Of a stretch of 64,000 bases of DNA, positions 23,062-33,797 are shown one piece after another. The first letter of the stretch is position 1, and every line of letters begins with the position of its first letter. The notes below the pieces were generated by a model. It ran no database searches. It was not told the origin of the DNA and saw nothing but the letters and a program-made list of their open reading frames with translations. Source of the DNA: Platerodrilus igneus. Taxonomy: Eukaryota; Arthropoda; Insecta; Coleoptera; Lycidae. The translations under genes were made by a program, and so were the position numbers. The DNA lies in the NCBI GenBank assembly GCA_036346225.1, contig JARFIW010000999.1, positions 2,339,001 to 2,403,000 of the forward strand, given 5' to 3'.

Positions 23062-24042
23062 ATCTTCATTTGTTTGGTTAGTGGTTATAATAGAAGTTAT
23101 TTATTAGAATAGTGTTTCCGTCTGTTCCTAAAACAATTATAATTTATATTTGATTACCATGTAAAGATTTTAACACCATATCTGCAAAAAAATTTCTTCT
23201 GATTTTAGAACTCTAATAATTTTCATACATAAGAAGGGATCTGATTTAATAAATGGTTGGGGTTTTTTTTTGAACATTGAAAGTACTTACAATGTCTAAG
23301 TATGAAATCCCGTGATATTGGCAGAGCCATAGGTTTTTATTGATACCTGTCTCTATCTATATCTTATCTTCCACCGACGTTTTGGCATTGCTCTGACTAT
23401 TTGTGACATGTTGTATGCTGGATTGGATATTATATCTTAGAAATGTATACATCCATGGTACTGTTGACTCTGCAAAAAATTAAGCCTTTTGTTAAAGGGT
23501 TGAAGCGTCTTAGGAGTATTAAATTTCGAAGTATATACATCTGAAATAGTTAAATATATTTTATTTAAATAATACATGTAATTAAAAGGTTGGTTGTTAT
23601 TAGTACTAGAAAATTTTAATACATTTGATTTTATCAGAAAAGTAAGATTGTCAGATAACCGTTTATGTGCTATTATGTAGTTGGGGAATATTTAAGCAGT
23701 ACAGTGATCAATATTCGTTTAAAAATACTTATTTTGTAGCAGCAATAAAAGCAGATTCGTTTTTGACCATGATGATTTATTATACAAATGAAAATTAAAT
23801 GACAAATGCTCAAAGACTGTATGGTGGAGGACTTTTTTCAAAAAATACAATGTGTGATTAAATTCTTGAAAAAGGTGTTTGTTATTGCACAAAACAAATA
23901 TGAGGTAAATCTACATCTAAAAATAAATAAATCTGCACAAGAACATATCCACTCTAAAATCGTTTGGTTTCAAAGATATCCATAATTGAACAATTAAAAT
24001 AGCATGTGACGCAGTTGTTACTAAAACATTTAATTAGTAGTC
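23062..24042. other. non-coding stretch between two inverted solo LTRs
   Basis: I see no gene. The segment is AT-rich and unrelated to a retroelement interior, so the two LTRs are separate insertions rather than the ends of one element. Confidence 0.5.
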
Positions 24043-24589
24043 TGTTACATGCCAATCGGCATGTATCATGTTTAGAGTTAATTTGTAAATCAATTTCCAC
24101 GTATATTTTTAAATGAATAACGCTAACTTCCGTCGTCCATGACAGTCGTGCCTGCGCAAAAGTAATGCGGAATGCGTGTGTGGTATAGAAAGATGCCATT
24201 AAGTTACGAGCTCTCGACGAAACAACAACTTCTGTGTAATGTGTCTTTTCTTTTTAGACATGTAGGTTCCTTGTACCCTTATCTTCTAGTTTACCTGTTA
24301 CCTAATTCCTGTCATTCCCCTACGAGTACAGAAGCCACAAGGAGAACTGATGTAATCTGATTCAACATGGGTAACTGAACCCATTCTGTTAAATCATCGT
24401 GGAACCCTGAGACGAATTCATGAGATGCCGCCATGTAAGTAATCTGTTTTGATTTAAATTGTGCTTGCAAATTGACTAAAAAAGTGGTTGCATTACTTTT
24501 AAAACGTGTGCGGTGTAAGTTACCATTGCGGGAATTACTGCACGTAAAGTATAATAATTGCGCAGTATAACAATTGCCCAAGTGTAATA
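24043..24589 (+). mobile_element. solo LTR of the same family, plus orientation
   Basis: The block starts TGTTACATGCCAATCGGCAT and ends AGTGTAATA. It is flanked by AGTC on both sides (24039-24042 and 24590-24593). It matches the minus-strand LTR at 22546-23061 in inverted orientation, with landmarks AACTTCCGTCGTC, GACAGTCG, TGTAGGTTCC and GTAAGTAATCTG. The short open frames inside it are incidental. Confidence 0.7.
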
Positions 24590-24734
24590 AGTCTAGTAAT
24601 TTTTCTTTTTGCTTTTGTTTATTTCTTAGAAATGTCTTACGTTAATTATTTGTTCAAAAAATTAATTTCTCTTGAAAGTCAATGATATATGTGTCGCACA
24701 ACAAATTTATTTTTATTTGAATAACTAATTTTAA

Positions 24735-24905
24735 CTTATGCGAAGTTTACAAAAATTCTGTAGAAGCAGCTGTAGACATTCTGAAAGATACTTTAATCAA
24801 ATGTATGCCCAACCGGAAAACTTTTGGCACCCCTAAAAGACAATTGAGGGATACAAGAACATCAGTACCACGGCAAGTTAAGATGGGTAATCAGAAATGG
24901 TTGAT
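24735..24905 (+). pseudogene. possible N-terminal remnant of a mariner-type (DUF4817) transposase
   Basis: One frame reads EVYKNSVEAAVDILKDTLIK followed by PNRKTFGTPKRQLRDT. The spacing NSVEAA ... PNRKTF resembles the helix-turn-helix of DUF4817 transposases, as in NAVEAG ... PSNNIF at 7375-7435. No downstream catalytic blocks are visible. The call is weak and rests on one short segment. Confidence 0.3.
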
Positions 24906-27893
24906 GTAAATTCCATGTGCTGTAGATCAATCTCCCATCAGAAAATTGCCTAGGTGTCTGAATACTTCTAAAAGTGTATAGTAAACTCTACAGGAATAGT
25001 AATTATACACCCTATCATTGTATGCCTGTGCAAGATTTACGATACTGTATGATTTAACCAAATGCACAAGGTTTTGTAATTGCTTAATCAGAAAACCATT
25101 TTTATGATAGTGACGAGCTATTTGACATATCCGTAATCTTAGTTATATAAACATACCTTAACAGACTATGGAGCACATTAAAGCAAATTTTTTTAATCAA
25201 CCTTATTAAAAATGGGTAATCAGATATTGTGTAGATTGTGTATCCAGTGACTTAGACGATTCTGGTAATGCTTGTATAGTCTTCTTAAATAGTTTTCATT
25301 TGTTAACTCTTCTACAAATTTTGAATCGTTCACATATTGTGAAATTGATGTATGTAGTTCTCTTTGGAATATTTTAGATTTTGAAGTAATTGTTATTTTG
25401 ACTTCAATCTTTTTTAATTAAACTATATATATTTTCAGATTTTTATATGTGCAGATCTGATTGACATTAGAACTACTTTGAAAAAACCTAATATTTCAAT
25501 TGAATCGAGCAAATGTAGTTGAGACCAACCAACTTAATTTGTTTTATAACTTTTTGTTTTTAACTTTTTGCGACTTAATTGTAAAGTGTTTGGTTTATAG
25601 CACGTTTTGAGTGCAACTAAATAGAAATTGTGCCTTATAAAATGGTGTCAACTTTGTACACTTAAAGTAAAGTAAAAATAATATTTTTTATGTGTGAGGG
25701 GAAACATTGCTTTGCATAAAAGTGCATGAAAAAATATAACTTACTTTTAAAAAGTGAAGCATTAACTGTTGAGCTTTTAGTCCATGCATTTGCATAATTT
25801 CTTTAAGAATGCTAATTTTGATTTCACTCTTAACATTTCAAGCCTATTAATTCCTTTATACTGTGGTTGCCTGTTTGTTATATAAAGCAAAGATACTTTA
25901 AAAGTTTTAGTTATTCACGTTACACAGAATATACAAATGAGATAACAATTTACCTTCCAAATTAACATTGTGAATTAATTAATAACTCTATTTATCTTCT
26001 AAATTAATGCATATTATCAAGCTGGGTAACATAATTGTTCTTTTATCTCAGAGTTGTATATTGTAGATGTGGATTGCCACTTCTAGGCTCATATGTCCTT
26101 GATGAAGTTGGTTATATACCTAGAATGTAAACAGGGACAAATACAGATAATAGAGGTAAAGGATTTGGTAGATGAAATCGATAGGTAAAACTACCAGGTC
26201 TATAATGCACTCTCGTACAAACCTGAATTTATTGCAGTATGTGATAAAAATTGATTATACATTCATACAATTGTTGGGAATCCCGCTGAAAACATGTAAC
26301 CGTAGGTAAATTAGGTGTTTGTTCTTAGCATTATTAATTATATCACATTCAAAAGCACTGGACAATGAAATTGAATTATGTACATAAAGGTATATTGTCA
26401 GAAGTTTCATTGAGAAATCGCAAGTCATTGTTTTGCATGTAGCTGCAATAGATGTTTTTCAAAATGAATATATTTCCCAAAATAAGCAACACACTAATCT
26501 TCAGGATTCATCAATACTTTAATTTAAAATTTGATTATAACATGCTCAGAGGAGTATTACATTATGTGTACCAAATAAACTACTCAACATTGTTTCAAAC
26601 CTTGTTTCAAATTATGTTTTGTACCAACCCCATTGCTAATTGTCATCCCATGGGCTATTAACTTGTTACCACATTTACAGCTGGAAAACAATGTTTACTT
26701 ACTGACGTGACTTTTGGCATTCCTTTCACTATATATTGTATCAATAGTATGATACTAAATCTTTTTGGTGCAGCCAATATAGAAAACGTGTTTCCAAACA
26801 TTTCTCAGCTTGTAAAGTACGTTGTTGTCGAACTAAATCGGTAAAGTGACTAAGAGATAGGAAAATATCACAAGAGCTCGGAAAAGCGATTACCGGGTTC
26901 ATATGTGAACAATTACATTAAAAACAATGTAGGCGTATTACGTCAGTGGCCATGACAGTACTGTTTTTATGCTTTGCTTCGATATGTTTTTGAAAAGTGA
27001 AAAACCGTTTTGTATTTACAATATGTTTAAAACTCGGTATTTTGAAAAATATTTGTCTAGATACATGTTTATTAGCTAAAAGTTACTATTTTTCAGTGGG
27101 AAATCTACTCAATCAAGCATTCATTGATCAAATCTTGTGTAAATATATTAATTCTTTAAAATTCAAGTCTTACGGCATTTACAAATTATAAGAACGAAGC
27201 TCAATTTTAAAATTAGCATTTATTGATTCATTTTAGCCGTGTGTAAATAATTACTCTCTAAAAAAATACCTTAAAACAAGTTCCATAAAGTATTCATTCA
27301 TTCTCGTTAAAAATGCCATTTTTATGAGTTTTCGAAAAAGAATAGCTTTCTTTCAAAGAAGTTAACTTCGAATTAATTTTAGAATAACTTATGTGTATGT
27401 TATTTAATAAAAGAATACGTCATTCCTTCGAGAAATGTTCTAAAAGCTATTAAATAAGTAAATTAATTATCGCGTGTGAATGAACGCTTCAATTCGAGGA
27501 AGCACTATTACCAGAAGGCTATAAAATAGATAAAGATAACGCTTTAATAGCTCTAGTTATATTACAGAAGCCATAGAAAAGAGATAGCAGCGGTTGATTT
27601 CCTTCATTGGCAAGGAATGGAAGACATTTACTAGTGCTATAAATTTGTAAAACTGACAGTTCATTAGCGATAAGGAAGCGAAATTGCGGTGCATTATTGC
27701 AACACACGGATGTGTCATACTTCGATAACTTTGAAGAACGATGACATATTAAGAGCATTTGTTATATAAGGCGGAAATGAATTAGAACGAAGTCATTCAT
27801 TTCTGCGACATGCAACGTGTAAGTGTCAAGTAATTTGTAATTATTTCATGCATTGATTCGTCTTTTTGGCCTCCAAAAAATCATTTCAAGATT
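24906..27893. other. non-coding stretch, probable intron
   Basis: It is AT-rich with no recognisable coding segment. The open frames at 26452-26661, 26997-27191 and 27519-27758 lack any family resemblance and look like chance. Confidence 0.5.
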
Positions 27894-28338
27894 TGTAACA
27901 TAGAAGTTTGAACAATATTTAATAGACGTAATTATTGTATAAAATCCAACGACGATTTTCAATATAAACAATCTTGGTGCAAGATTACAAGCTACGTTAA
28001 TCTGTAGAAATACTTTCGAAAATGAATACTTTGACGAATGAAAATTAATTATGGAGAAATAAAAGTTTAGAACCCGGAAGTTTTCACTGCAGTTAATTCC
28101 AAAGAAGACGAAAGTTTTATAAGCAAAGACAGGTAATCGTACAGAAGAATTTAACGCAAGTACAAATTTGTTTCAAACCTAGAAACTCAATTGGTATATT
28201 ATTAAGTAGACTAAGCTAGAATAAGTTTTTAATTTTTTCTATGTATAAAATTTATTTAGAAATGGATAATTTAATTTCAACAACTTTGAGGTAAGAGTTC
28301 AAGTCGTTTTTAAAACCCTTACAAAAATTTCTGTATCA
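27894..28338 (+). repeat. 5' LTR of the BEL element
   Basis: The block starts TGTAACATAGAAG and ends CTGTATCA just before the primer binding site. It aligns with the solo LTR at 10489-10974. Weak similarity continues upstream of 27894, so the true LTR start may lie earlier. Confidence 0.6.
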
Positions 28339-28345
28339 CTTTTCC

Positions 28346-28362
28346 TGCGCCAACGTGGGTGT
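28346..28362 (+). promoter_or_regulatory. candidate tRNA-Lys primer binding site
   Basis: TGCGCCAACGTGGGTG lies 8 bp after the LTR end. It matches the classical lysine-tRNA primer site TGGCGCCCAACGTGGG with one missing C and a few changes. Position and match support the call. Confidence 0.55.
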
Positions 28363-28689
28363 GGATATAGGAAAAAGATCAAGTTTGCAATCAGTGCGTA
28401 AGCCAGAAGCTTGCAGGCTCTAACAAATACTATGAACCAGAGGCAATATCAACATTCACTAGCGGTATATAAAGTACAATCGACTGTGAGTATAAAGTCT
28501 AGGCCTAAAAGTTCACGCTGTGCATTATCTGTTAACACTCATATATCAGAGGGTACTTGATTAGAGCTCGAACGTCCTAGAGAACTGCGTACAATAAGTG
28601 AAGATTACATCAATCAGAAGTATCATATTTTGCGAAAGACCACCGCCTCTGCAGATGACATAAAATTTCGAAGCCGTTGTAGTTCAGAA

Positions 28690-29834
28690 GAGTGTGAAGA
28701 GCATCAAAGGGATAACCACAAGCTGGGTAGCAAATACTGAAGTCAAAACACCAAAGATGAATGCCAAATCCCAGATGGACCGATGCGGAAGTAATACACT
28801 GATGAGGCTGTTGATCTGGCTACTGTTAACTTGGTTACTCGTTAAATGCTGTCCAAGAAGTTACCCTATTTCGATGGTGAAAATCAGAGTTATGGCCAGT
28901 CTTTATTAGCAACTATAAGTTATCGACTATTTGCTGTAAACTATCAGACGAAGAAAACCTTCTGCGATTACAAGAATTATTTGGAGGACGTTCGTTAGTC
29001 AGTCATAAGACGGTATCGATTGTAATTGAAATTCTGGAAATGTGTTATGGTCAACCAGAGACTCTCGTTATTAACTTACAGCATCAGATTTGAAGCTGAT
29101 CACCTATATGGACGGAAAGGTTAGAATGGTTAATATATTACTCTCTAGAAGTACAAAATTTTTGCGCAATGATTGAAGCGTCCGATTTACGTGGCTATGT
29201 AAAAGAATTATCTGTTCTTCATGAACTGCTTGGTAAGTTACCTCCTAAGCAAAAACTTAGATTTTATTAGGAACATCCACGTCAAGTAGACTTAAGTACC
29301 TGTAACTTGTTGTATAAACTAGCAAGAAGATGCAGAGCGACAGCTGGTTCTCATGGGTCAGTTCAAGTTGACTTGAAACCTACAAAAGCACTTCAGAACC
29401 GAAATTTTCATAATTACCACGCTCGCACTGATGTAGGAGATAAATTCAGCTCACCAATTTCAAAAAGGCAGAGAAGAGAACTGCATTGCCACCTTTGCTG
29501 TACTGCCGGTCACAAAATTGACGATTGTGTTAAGTTCCGAAACCTAAACCATGACGAACGAAGGAATATCGTTGTAACGAAACGCCTCTGTCCAAAATGT
29601 TTAGCTGTATATCATACAAGGTGTTGCTGGTATCGCAAAATTTGCAGAGTTGACGAATGTAGAATAAAGCATCGCCCCTTACTGCATCTAGCATTTGCTA
29701 ATGAAACTCCTGAGCTAGACTGTGATAACTCAAAATTGAGTGCGGTGCATCGTCAGCTACAAATCTTCATACTACGTCTTGCAGTCAGCAGTTTTATTCC
29801 ACATTCTTCCAGTCACCTTTTATGGCCTAAATAA
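28690..29834 (+). pseudogene. BEL/Pao gag, broken, with C-terminal zinc knuckles
   Basis: The clearest part is the open segment 29307-29834, which carries two or three CCHC-like knuckles: CHLCCTAGHKIDDCV, CPKCLAVYHTRCC and CRVDECRIKHRPLLH. The KHRPLLH ending is characteristic of BEL/Pao gag just before the protease. Upstream, frames around 28860-29290 read as the usual gag capsid region (for example SVLHELLGKLPPKQKLRF) with stops. The product would package the element RNA; it is not intact. Confidence 0.7.
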
Positions 29835-30045
29835 AATAGTTGAAGCATACACGTTTCTAGATGAAGGCTCTTCTACAACTCTTATAGATGAAAATATTGC
29901 ACATAAATTGAAGCACACTGGATCTATCAACGAACTGTCTTCGTTGAACAGGTGATATTTCGAAAGTTGAAGATTCTTCGCAAATAGCTTCAATTGAAAT
30001 ATCGGGCGCAATCCCCGGCCAACAAAAAAAAATACCGTATTTCAA
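29835..30045 (+). pseudogene. BEL/Pao aspartic protease fragment
   Basis: The frame open to 29955 reads AYTFLDEGSSTTLIDENIAH, where LDEGSS replaces the usual aspartate-serine-glycine active-site context seen in BEL proteases as LDEGS. The frame breaks soon after. The protease would mature the Gag-Pol polyprotein. Confidence 0.6.
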
Positions 30046-30439
30046 ACGTACATATTGTCAAAGACTTAAACTTACCAATACACGCTTGCAGATTCGGACA
30101 AACTATATCGACATTTAAAGGGTTTGCCAATCTTACAATATCAAGGTTCTAAATCTACTATTTTAAATGGTCTAGACAATTATCAACTCATTTCCTTTGA
30201 ATAAAAGATCAGGGTAATGGCTTGAACCCATGGCGATTAAGACAGGGCTTGATTGCACGGTGTTTGGATCATGTCATCAGACAAACAAAAACGAGGTTTG
30301 CTTAAATTTTATTTGCGAGTGCAAAAGCGAAAATTTGCATCAAGTAGTAAAAAACCTCTTTGAAAAAGAAAATATTGACAGCGGCTGCGTCAAAGCTAGA
30401 ATCTGATAAAAACTTGCATGCGCGTGTTATACTGGAATC

Positions 30440-31250
30440 TACAACTAGAAGATTTGAAAACTGATACGAAACAGATTTAATTGGGTGGTTTGACAAATTT
30501 TCGCTACCGGATAGTTACCCAATGGCCCTACGTATGCTCGAATGTTTAGAAAGAAAGATGGTAAAGGATCCGGCCTTTTGTGAGCGGCTCTGCAACATAA
30601 TAAAGGATTACGAAAAAAGACTATATTCGAGAATTGTCACCTAAAGACATTACAACCTTCTCACAAGTGTGGTATCTGCCTATCTTTACAGTTAGAAACC
30701 CCAATAAACCAAAAAAAACTTTGCCCGGTGTGAGACGCTGCAGCGACAGTGCAGGGAATTTTGCTTAACCACATGCTATTAAAGGACGGACCTGGACCAA
30801 TTAAACTCGTTACCAGCCATTTTAAGTAGATTTCCTGAACGCCAAGTAGACACCTGTGGGAATATTGCTGAAATGTTCCATCAAGCTAAAGTTATTAAAT
30901 GTGACCAGCAATTCTTATAGCGTGAAAGAAACTTAAAGGCAAAACCGCTCGTTTTCGTGGTGGTGCTGACATTCTAAGCGACATGTGCACCGTGTTCAGC
31001 ACAGTACATTAAAAACAGCAATGCCTCAGAAATCGAAAATGCCAACGCACCTGCCATATACGCAACCATATATGCAAATTCATCACAATCACTACGCTGA
31101 TGATTGGCTGGATAGCATCGACATGGAAGAGGAAATGATAGCGTTAGTTAATGCCGTAAAAATTATACATTTGGTGTGTGGGTTTCACATAAGGAATTGG
31201 CTCTTTAACTCACTGCTGGTACTCGAAGCGATTGGAGTATTCATTTTCTG
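30440..31250 (+). pseudogene. BEL/Pao reverse transcriptase, broken
   Basis: Pieces in several frames follow family order: WFDKFSLPDSYPMALRMLEC with ERKMVKDPAF (about 30490-30580), LNHMLLKGP-like and ERQVDTCGNIAEMFHQ (about 30770-30890), PLVFVV, and the catalytic region with YADDWLDSIDMEEEMI (about 31085-31140), ending GFHIRNW. At least five frame changes and stops are needed to read it. Confidence 0.7.
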
Positions 31251-31464
31251 AAGAGGTTACAAATCTGGAATCAGTTATTCAAAGTAAGAATTAATAAATT
31301 GATGTACAATTAGTAATAGGTAAGGTGTGTATTATATTATTATTACTTTACATTATTTTTTCTCTAACTAATAGAAAAGCTGGTGTTTAGTTGCAGCATA
31401 TGTAAAATCATTATATAAAACATGTGTGTATCCTGTTAATTATTAATAAATAAATAAATAAATT

Positions 31465-32116
31465 TGAAGACGCATCAGAAAAAGTACTTGAACTGTGTTT
31501 CAATCCAAAAATTGGCCATTTCTCATTTTCTTTAAACCGAAATAGACTCTAAGAAAACATTTTGAACGGAACACGAAGATCGACAAAAAGAGTAGTGCTG
31601 CGTATGTTAATGATGATATATGATCCTCTAGGCCTAATCTTGTTCTTTCTTGTTTATGGAAAAATTCTCTTGCAAAACATTTGGAGATCCAGAATTGAGT
31701 GGGATGACGAGATTGCCGACAATGATTATACAATGTGGTTGACGTGGATGAAAGTCTTGCTTTCATTAGATAAAGTGCACGTTCCGCGCCACTAGTCGAT
31801 TGCTCCTTCTACTCAAACTATAGAGCTCCACGTTTTCGTTGACGCTAGCGAGAATGCTTTTGCAGCAGTGGCGTACTTTCGAATCACTTCTAGTAGCATA
31901 ATCAAGATCGGTTTAGTTGATTCTAAAAATAAAGTAGCCCCTTTGAAATCCCTTTCTAGTCCCAGACTTGAACTGCAAGCAGCAATATTGGGTTGTAGGT
32001 ATGCACGATCAATTCAAGAAGCCCACTCCGTTAAAATAAACCATCGTGTCTTTTGGACAGATTCGAGTAGCGTGTTGAGCTGGCATCTGGTGCAGTATAC
32101 ACGTGCCCTACAGTAA
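31465..32116 (+). pseudogene. BEL/Pao RT connection and RNase H, broken
   Basis: After the interrupting segment, the reading resumes with CFNPKIGHFSFSL, then TKRVVLRMLMMIYDPLGL (31562-31795). An RNase H domain (about 31830-32116) follows, with FVDASENAFAAVAYF, SSPRLELQAAILG and VFWTDSSSVLSW. The D, E and D of RNase H are present. The frame changes near 31800-31870. The integrase that should follow is missing. Confidence 0.75.
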
Positions 32117-32175
32117 AATTGGCTGTTCTAAACATAAAGAAGATGAGTAAGCAATTGTTCGAGAATTACTTACTA

Positions 32176-32183
32176 GGGGGGAG
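32176..32183 (+). other. candidate polypurine tract
   Basis: GGGGGGAG is followed directly by TGTTGATATG, the arrangement expected where plus-strand priming meets a 3' LTR. The downstream sequence does not obviously match the 5' LTR block, so the boundary is tentative. An AATAAA at about 32425 would fit an LTR. Confidence 0.35.
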
Positions 32184-33699
32184 TGTTGATATGTTGACAG
32201 CTCAAAGAAATAATTAAAAACATAGGTGGCACATGACATAAATAACATCACATAAAAAAACGGAACTAAAGTTATTCTTAATTTTCATAATATTGTTTGA
32301 ATCGTTGTAAAACTTATATTGCGATTATGATAAACACTTGTAAGTTGCTTGTTTAATGTTAAATTTGATCACGCTCTATTGTAACTTTTTAAAAATTTGA
32401 TTTACTCCTTATTCCACCCGTAACAATAAAGTTCGCAACATATAAGGTAAATTTTTTGTGCTTTCTTTATGCTCAAGTACAGGAAATCAAACCATATGAG
32501 GTACAAATAATCAACGATGCACTCCATCAATTTTATCATACTAATTATTTTTAATAATTTTCATGCTTTGGTTATCATTCGAATTCATATTTTAAAAGTA
32601 TAATCTTATTTTAATTTGTAGCACATAATGTGTGTGACGTGCTTAGTTGTTTCTTGTGTTTTTATACAAATGTTTTATTTAATTTATTTATTTTAATTTA
32701 TAGTGACATTTGTCAAGTCCATGAAAGTAGTTTAACTTCAGTTTTTATAATTAACATATTATAGTTCTTATGTCAGTGACAATCACAATTACTTGATGCA
32801 TCCTGAAAAATATTTCAAGTAAATCGAAAGCTCGGTAGAAAACAAATAGTTTTATTACTAAGAAGACCTAATAACCTGTTACTATCAATTATATATATAT
32901 AGATGATTAAATATTGGGCTTGTAGTCAATTCGGGCAAGCTTGTATTTTTAATTGTTTCGAGCTTTTGAAAAATGTATTACTTCATTAGGAAAAAATTGA
33001 GAATCTATTTAATTGTAAGCTTAAGCATAATAACTATTAGAAAACTACTAGCCTGGTGCAAACATGTAACTTTGGTAACATAATTGTAAACTTACTTGCA
33101 ATTATATCTAATTGTAGTGTAGTGTTATTCACCATATTTAATTATATTCTCAGTTATGTGTTATCAATTGTAAACAATTGCACCCAGCTATAGTTGAGTT
33201 CTAACAGTTATCATGCTTTACCTCTAAATCTTTTCGTGCTAAAGAAAAGAAATATTTGAAAGCTTGAATCGACTACAACTCTGATATATTTACTCTTCAA
33301 TATTTAGTATCGATGAGTGTATATATATATATAAAACATACATACATATTTATAGAATATTGAATTATAATACTAATGGCAATATTACAAAATGAAATTA
33401 ACTATATTATTTGCTAAAGCAGAACAAAATATATACCATATTTATGTGTTCTCATTTTATTAGATTGCACGTTGCAATCATAGTGCATAATGCATGAGGT
33501 GAAAGGTACAGGTTAGAAAAATTGTGCCTTCTTAGCTATTCATGTATATTTCATTAATATTAATGTAGCTTGGCACTGCAATCTTATATCCCAACATTAT
33601 TGCTAGTAGCCTAACATAAGTAGTTTATGTTATTTTGTAGCATTAGTTGTATTACAAATTTTATTGGGCATGGTGAGTATGACTGTTGTATGTATGCAG
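32184..33699. other. AT-rich non-coding stretch (possible 3' LTR, then intron)
   Basis: The first few hundred bases may be a 3' LTR. The rest holds short TA runs (32890, 33320) and no coding sequence. Confidence 0.4.
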
Positions 33700-33797
33700 G
33701 GTGAAGGTGGTGCGTGTTCTAACTGCAGCGTCAACTGTACAGTCACACATGTGACACCAAAGGGCACTCTGTGTACATCATGTTTTCACCATTATAG
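33700..33797 (+). CDS. CoREST: CoREST exon with Cys-rich finger
   Basis: The exon lies between an acceptor (TATGCAG ending at 33699) and a donor (GTATGT at 33798). It reads GEGGACSNC, then a 15-residue spacer containing TPKGTL, then CTSCFHHY, so four cysteines are arranged C-x2-C-x15-C-x2-C, like a small treble-clef or GATA-like zinc finger. Insect CoREST proteins carry such a finger between the first SANT domain and the linker; vertebrate RCOR1 lacks it. The exon ends with two bases (AG) of a split codon that the next exon completes as AGA, giving HHYRRTG. That junction is strong evidence for the assignment. Upstream, the intron is at least 12 kb. Confidence 0.85.

Larger units (their letters stand above)
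27894..32183 (+). mobile_element. BEL/Pao LTR retrotransposon, degenerate, integrase missing
   Basis: The order is LTR, primer binding site, gag with cysteine/histidine knuckles, aspartic protease, RT and RNase H, all on the plus strand and all in pieces. The RNase H is followed within about 60 bp by a purine run (GGGGGGAG at 32176-32183) and TGTTGATATG, so the integrase domain is absent. A foreign segment of roughly 200 bp (about 31260-31465) interrupts the region between RT and the RNase H connection. The element sits on the same strand as CoREST, inside its presumed intron. Confidence 0.8.

Noticed and set aside
22546..24589. Single foldback transposon with 0.5-kb inverted repeats
   Set aside because: Each arm has its own different 4-bp flanking duplication and a third independent copy exists at 44742-45338, which fits solo LTRs better.
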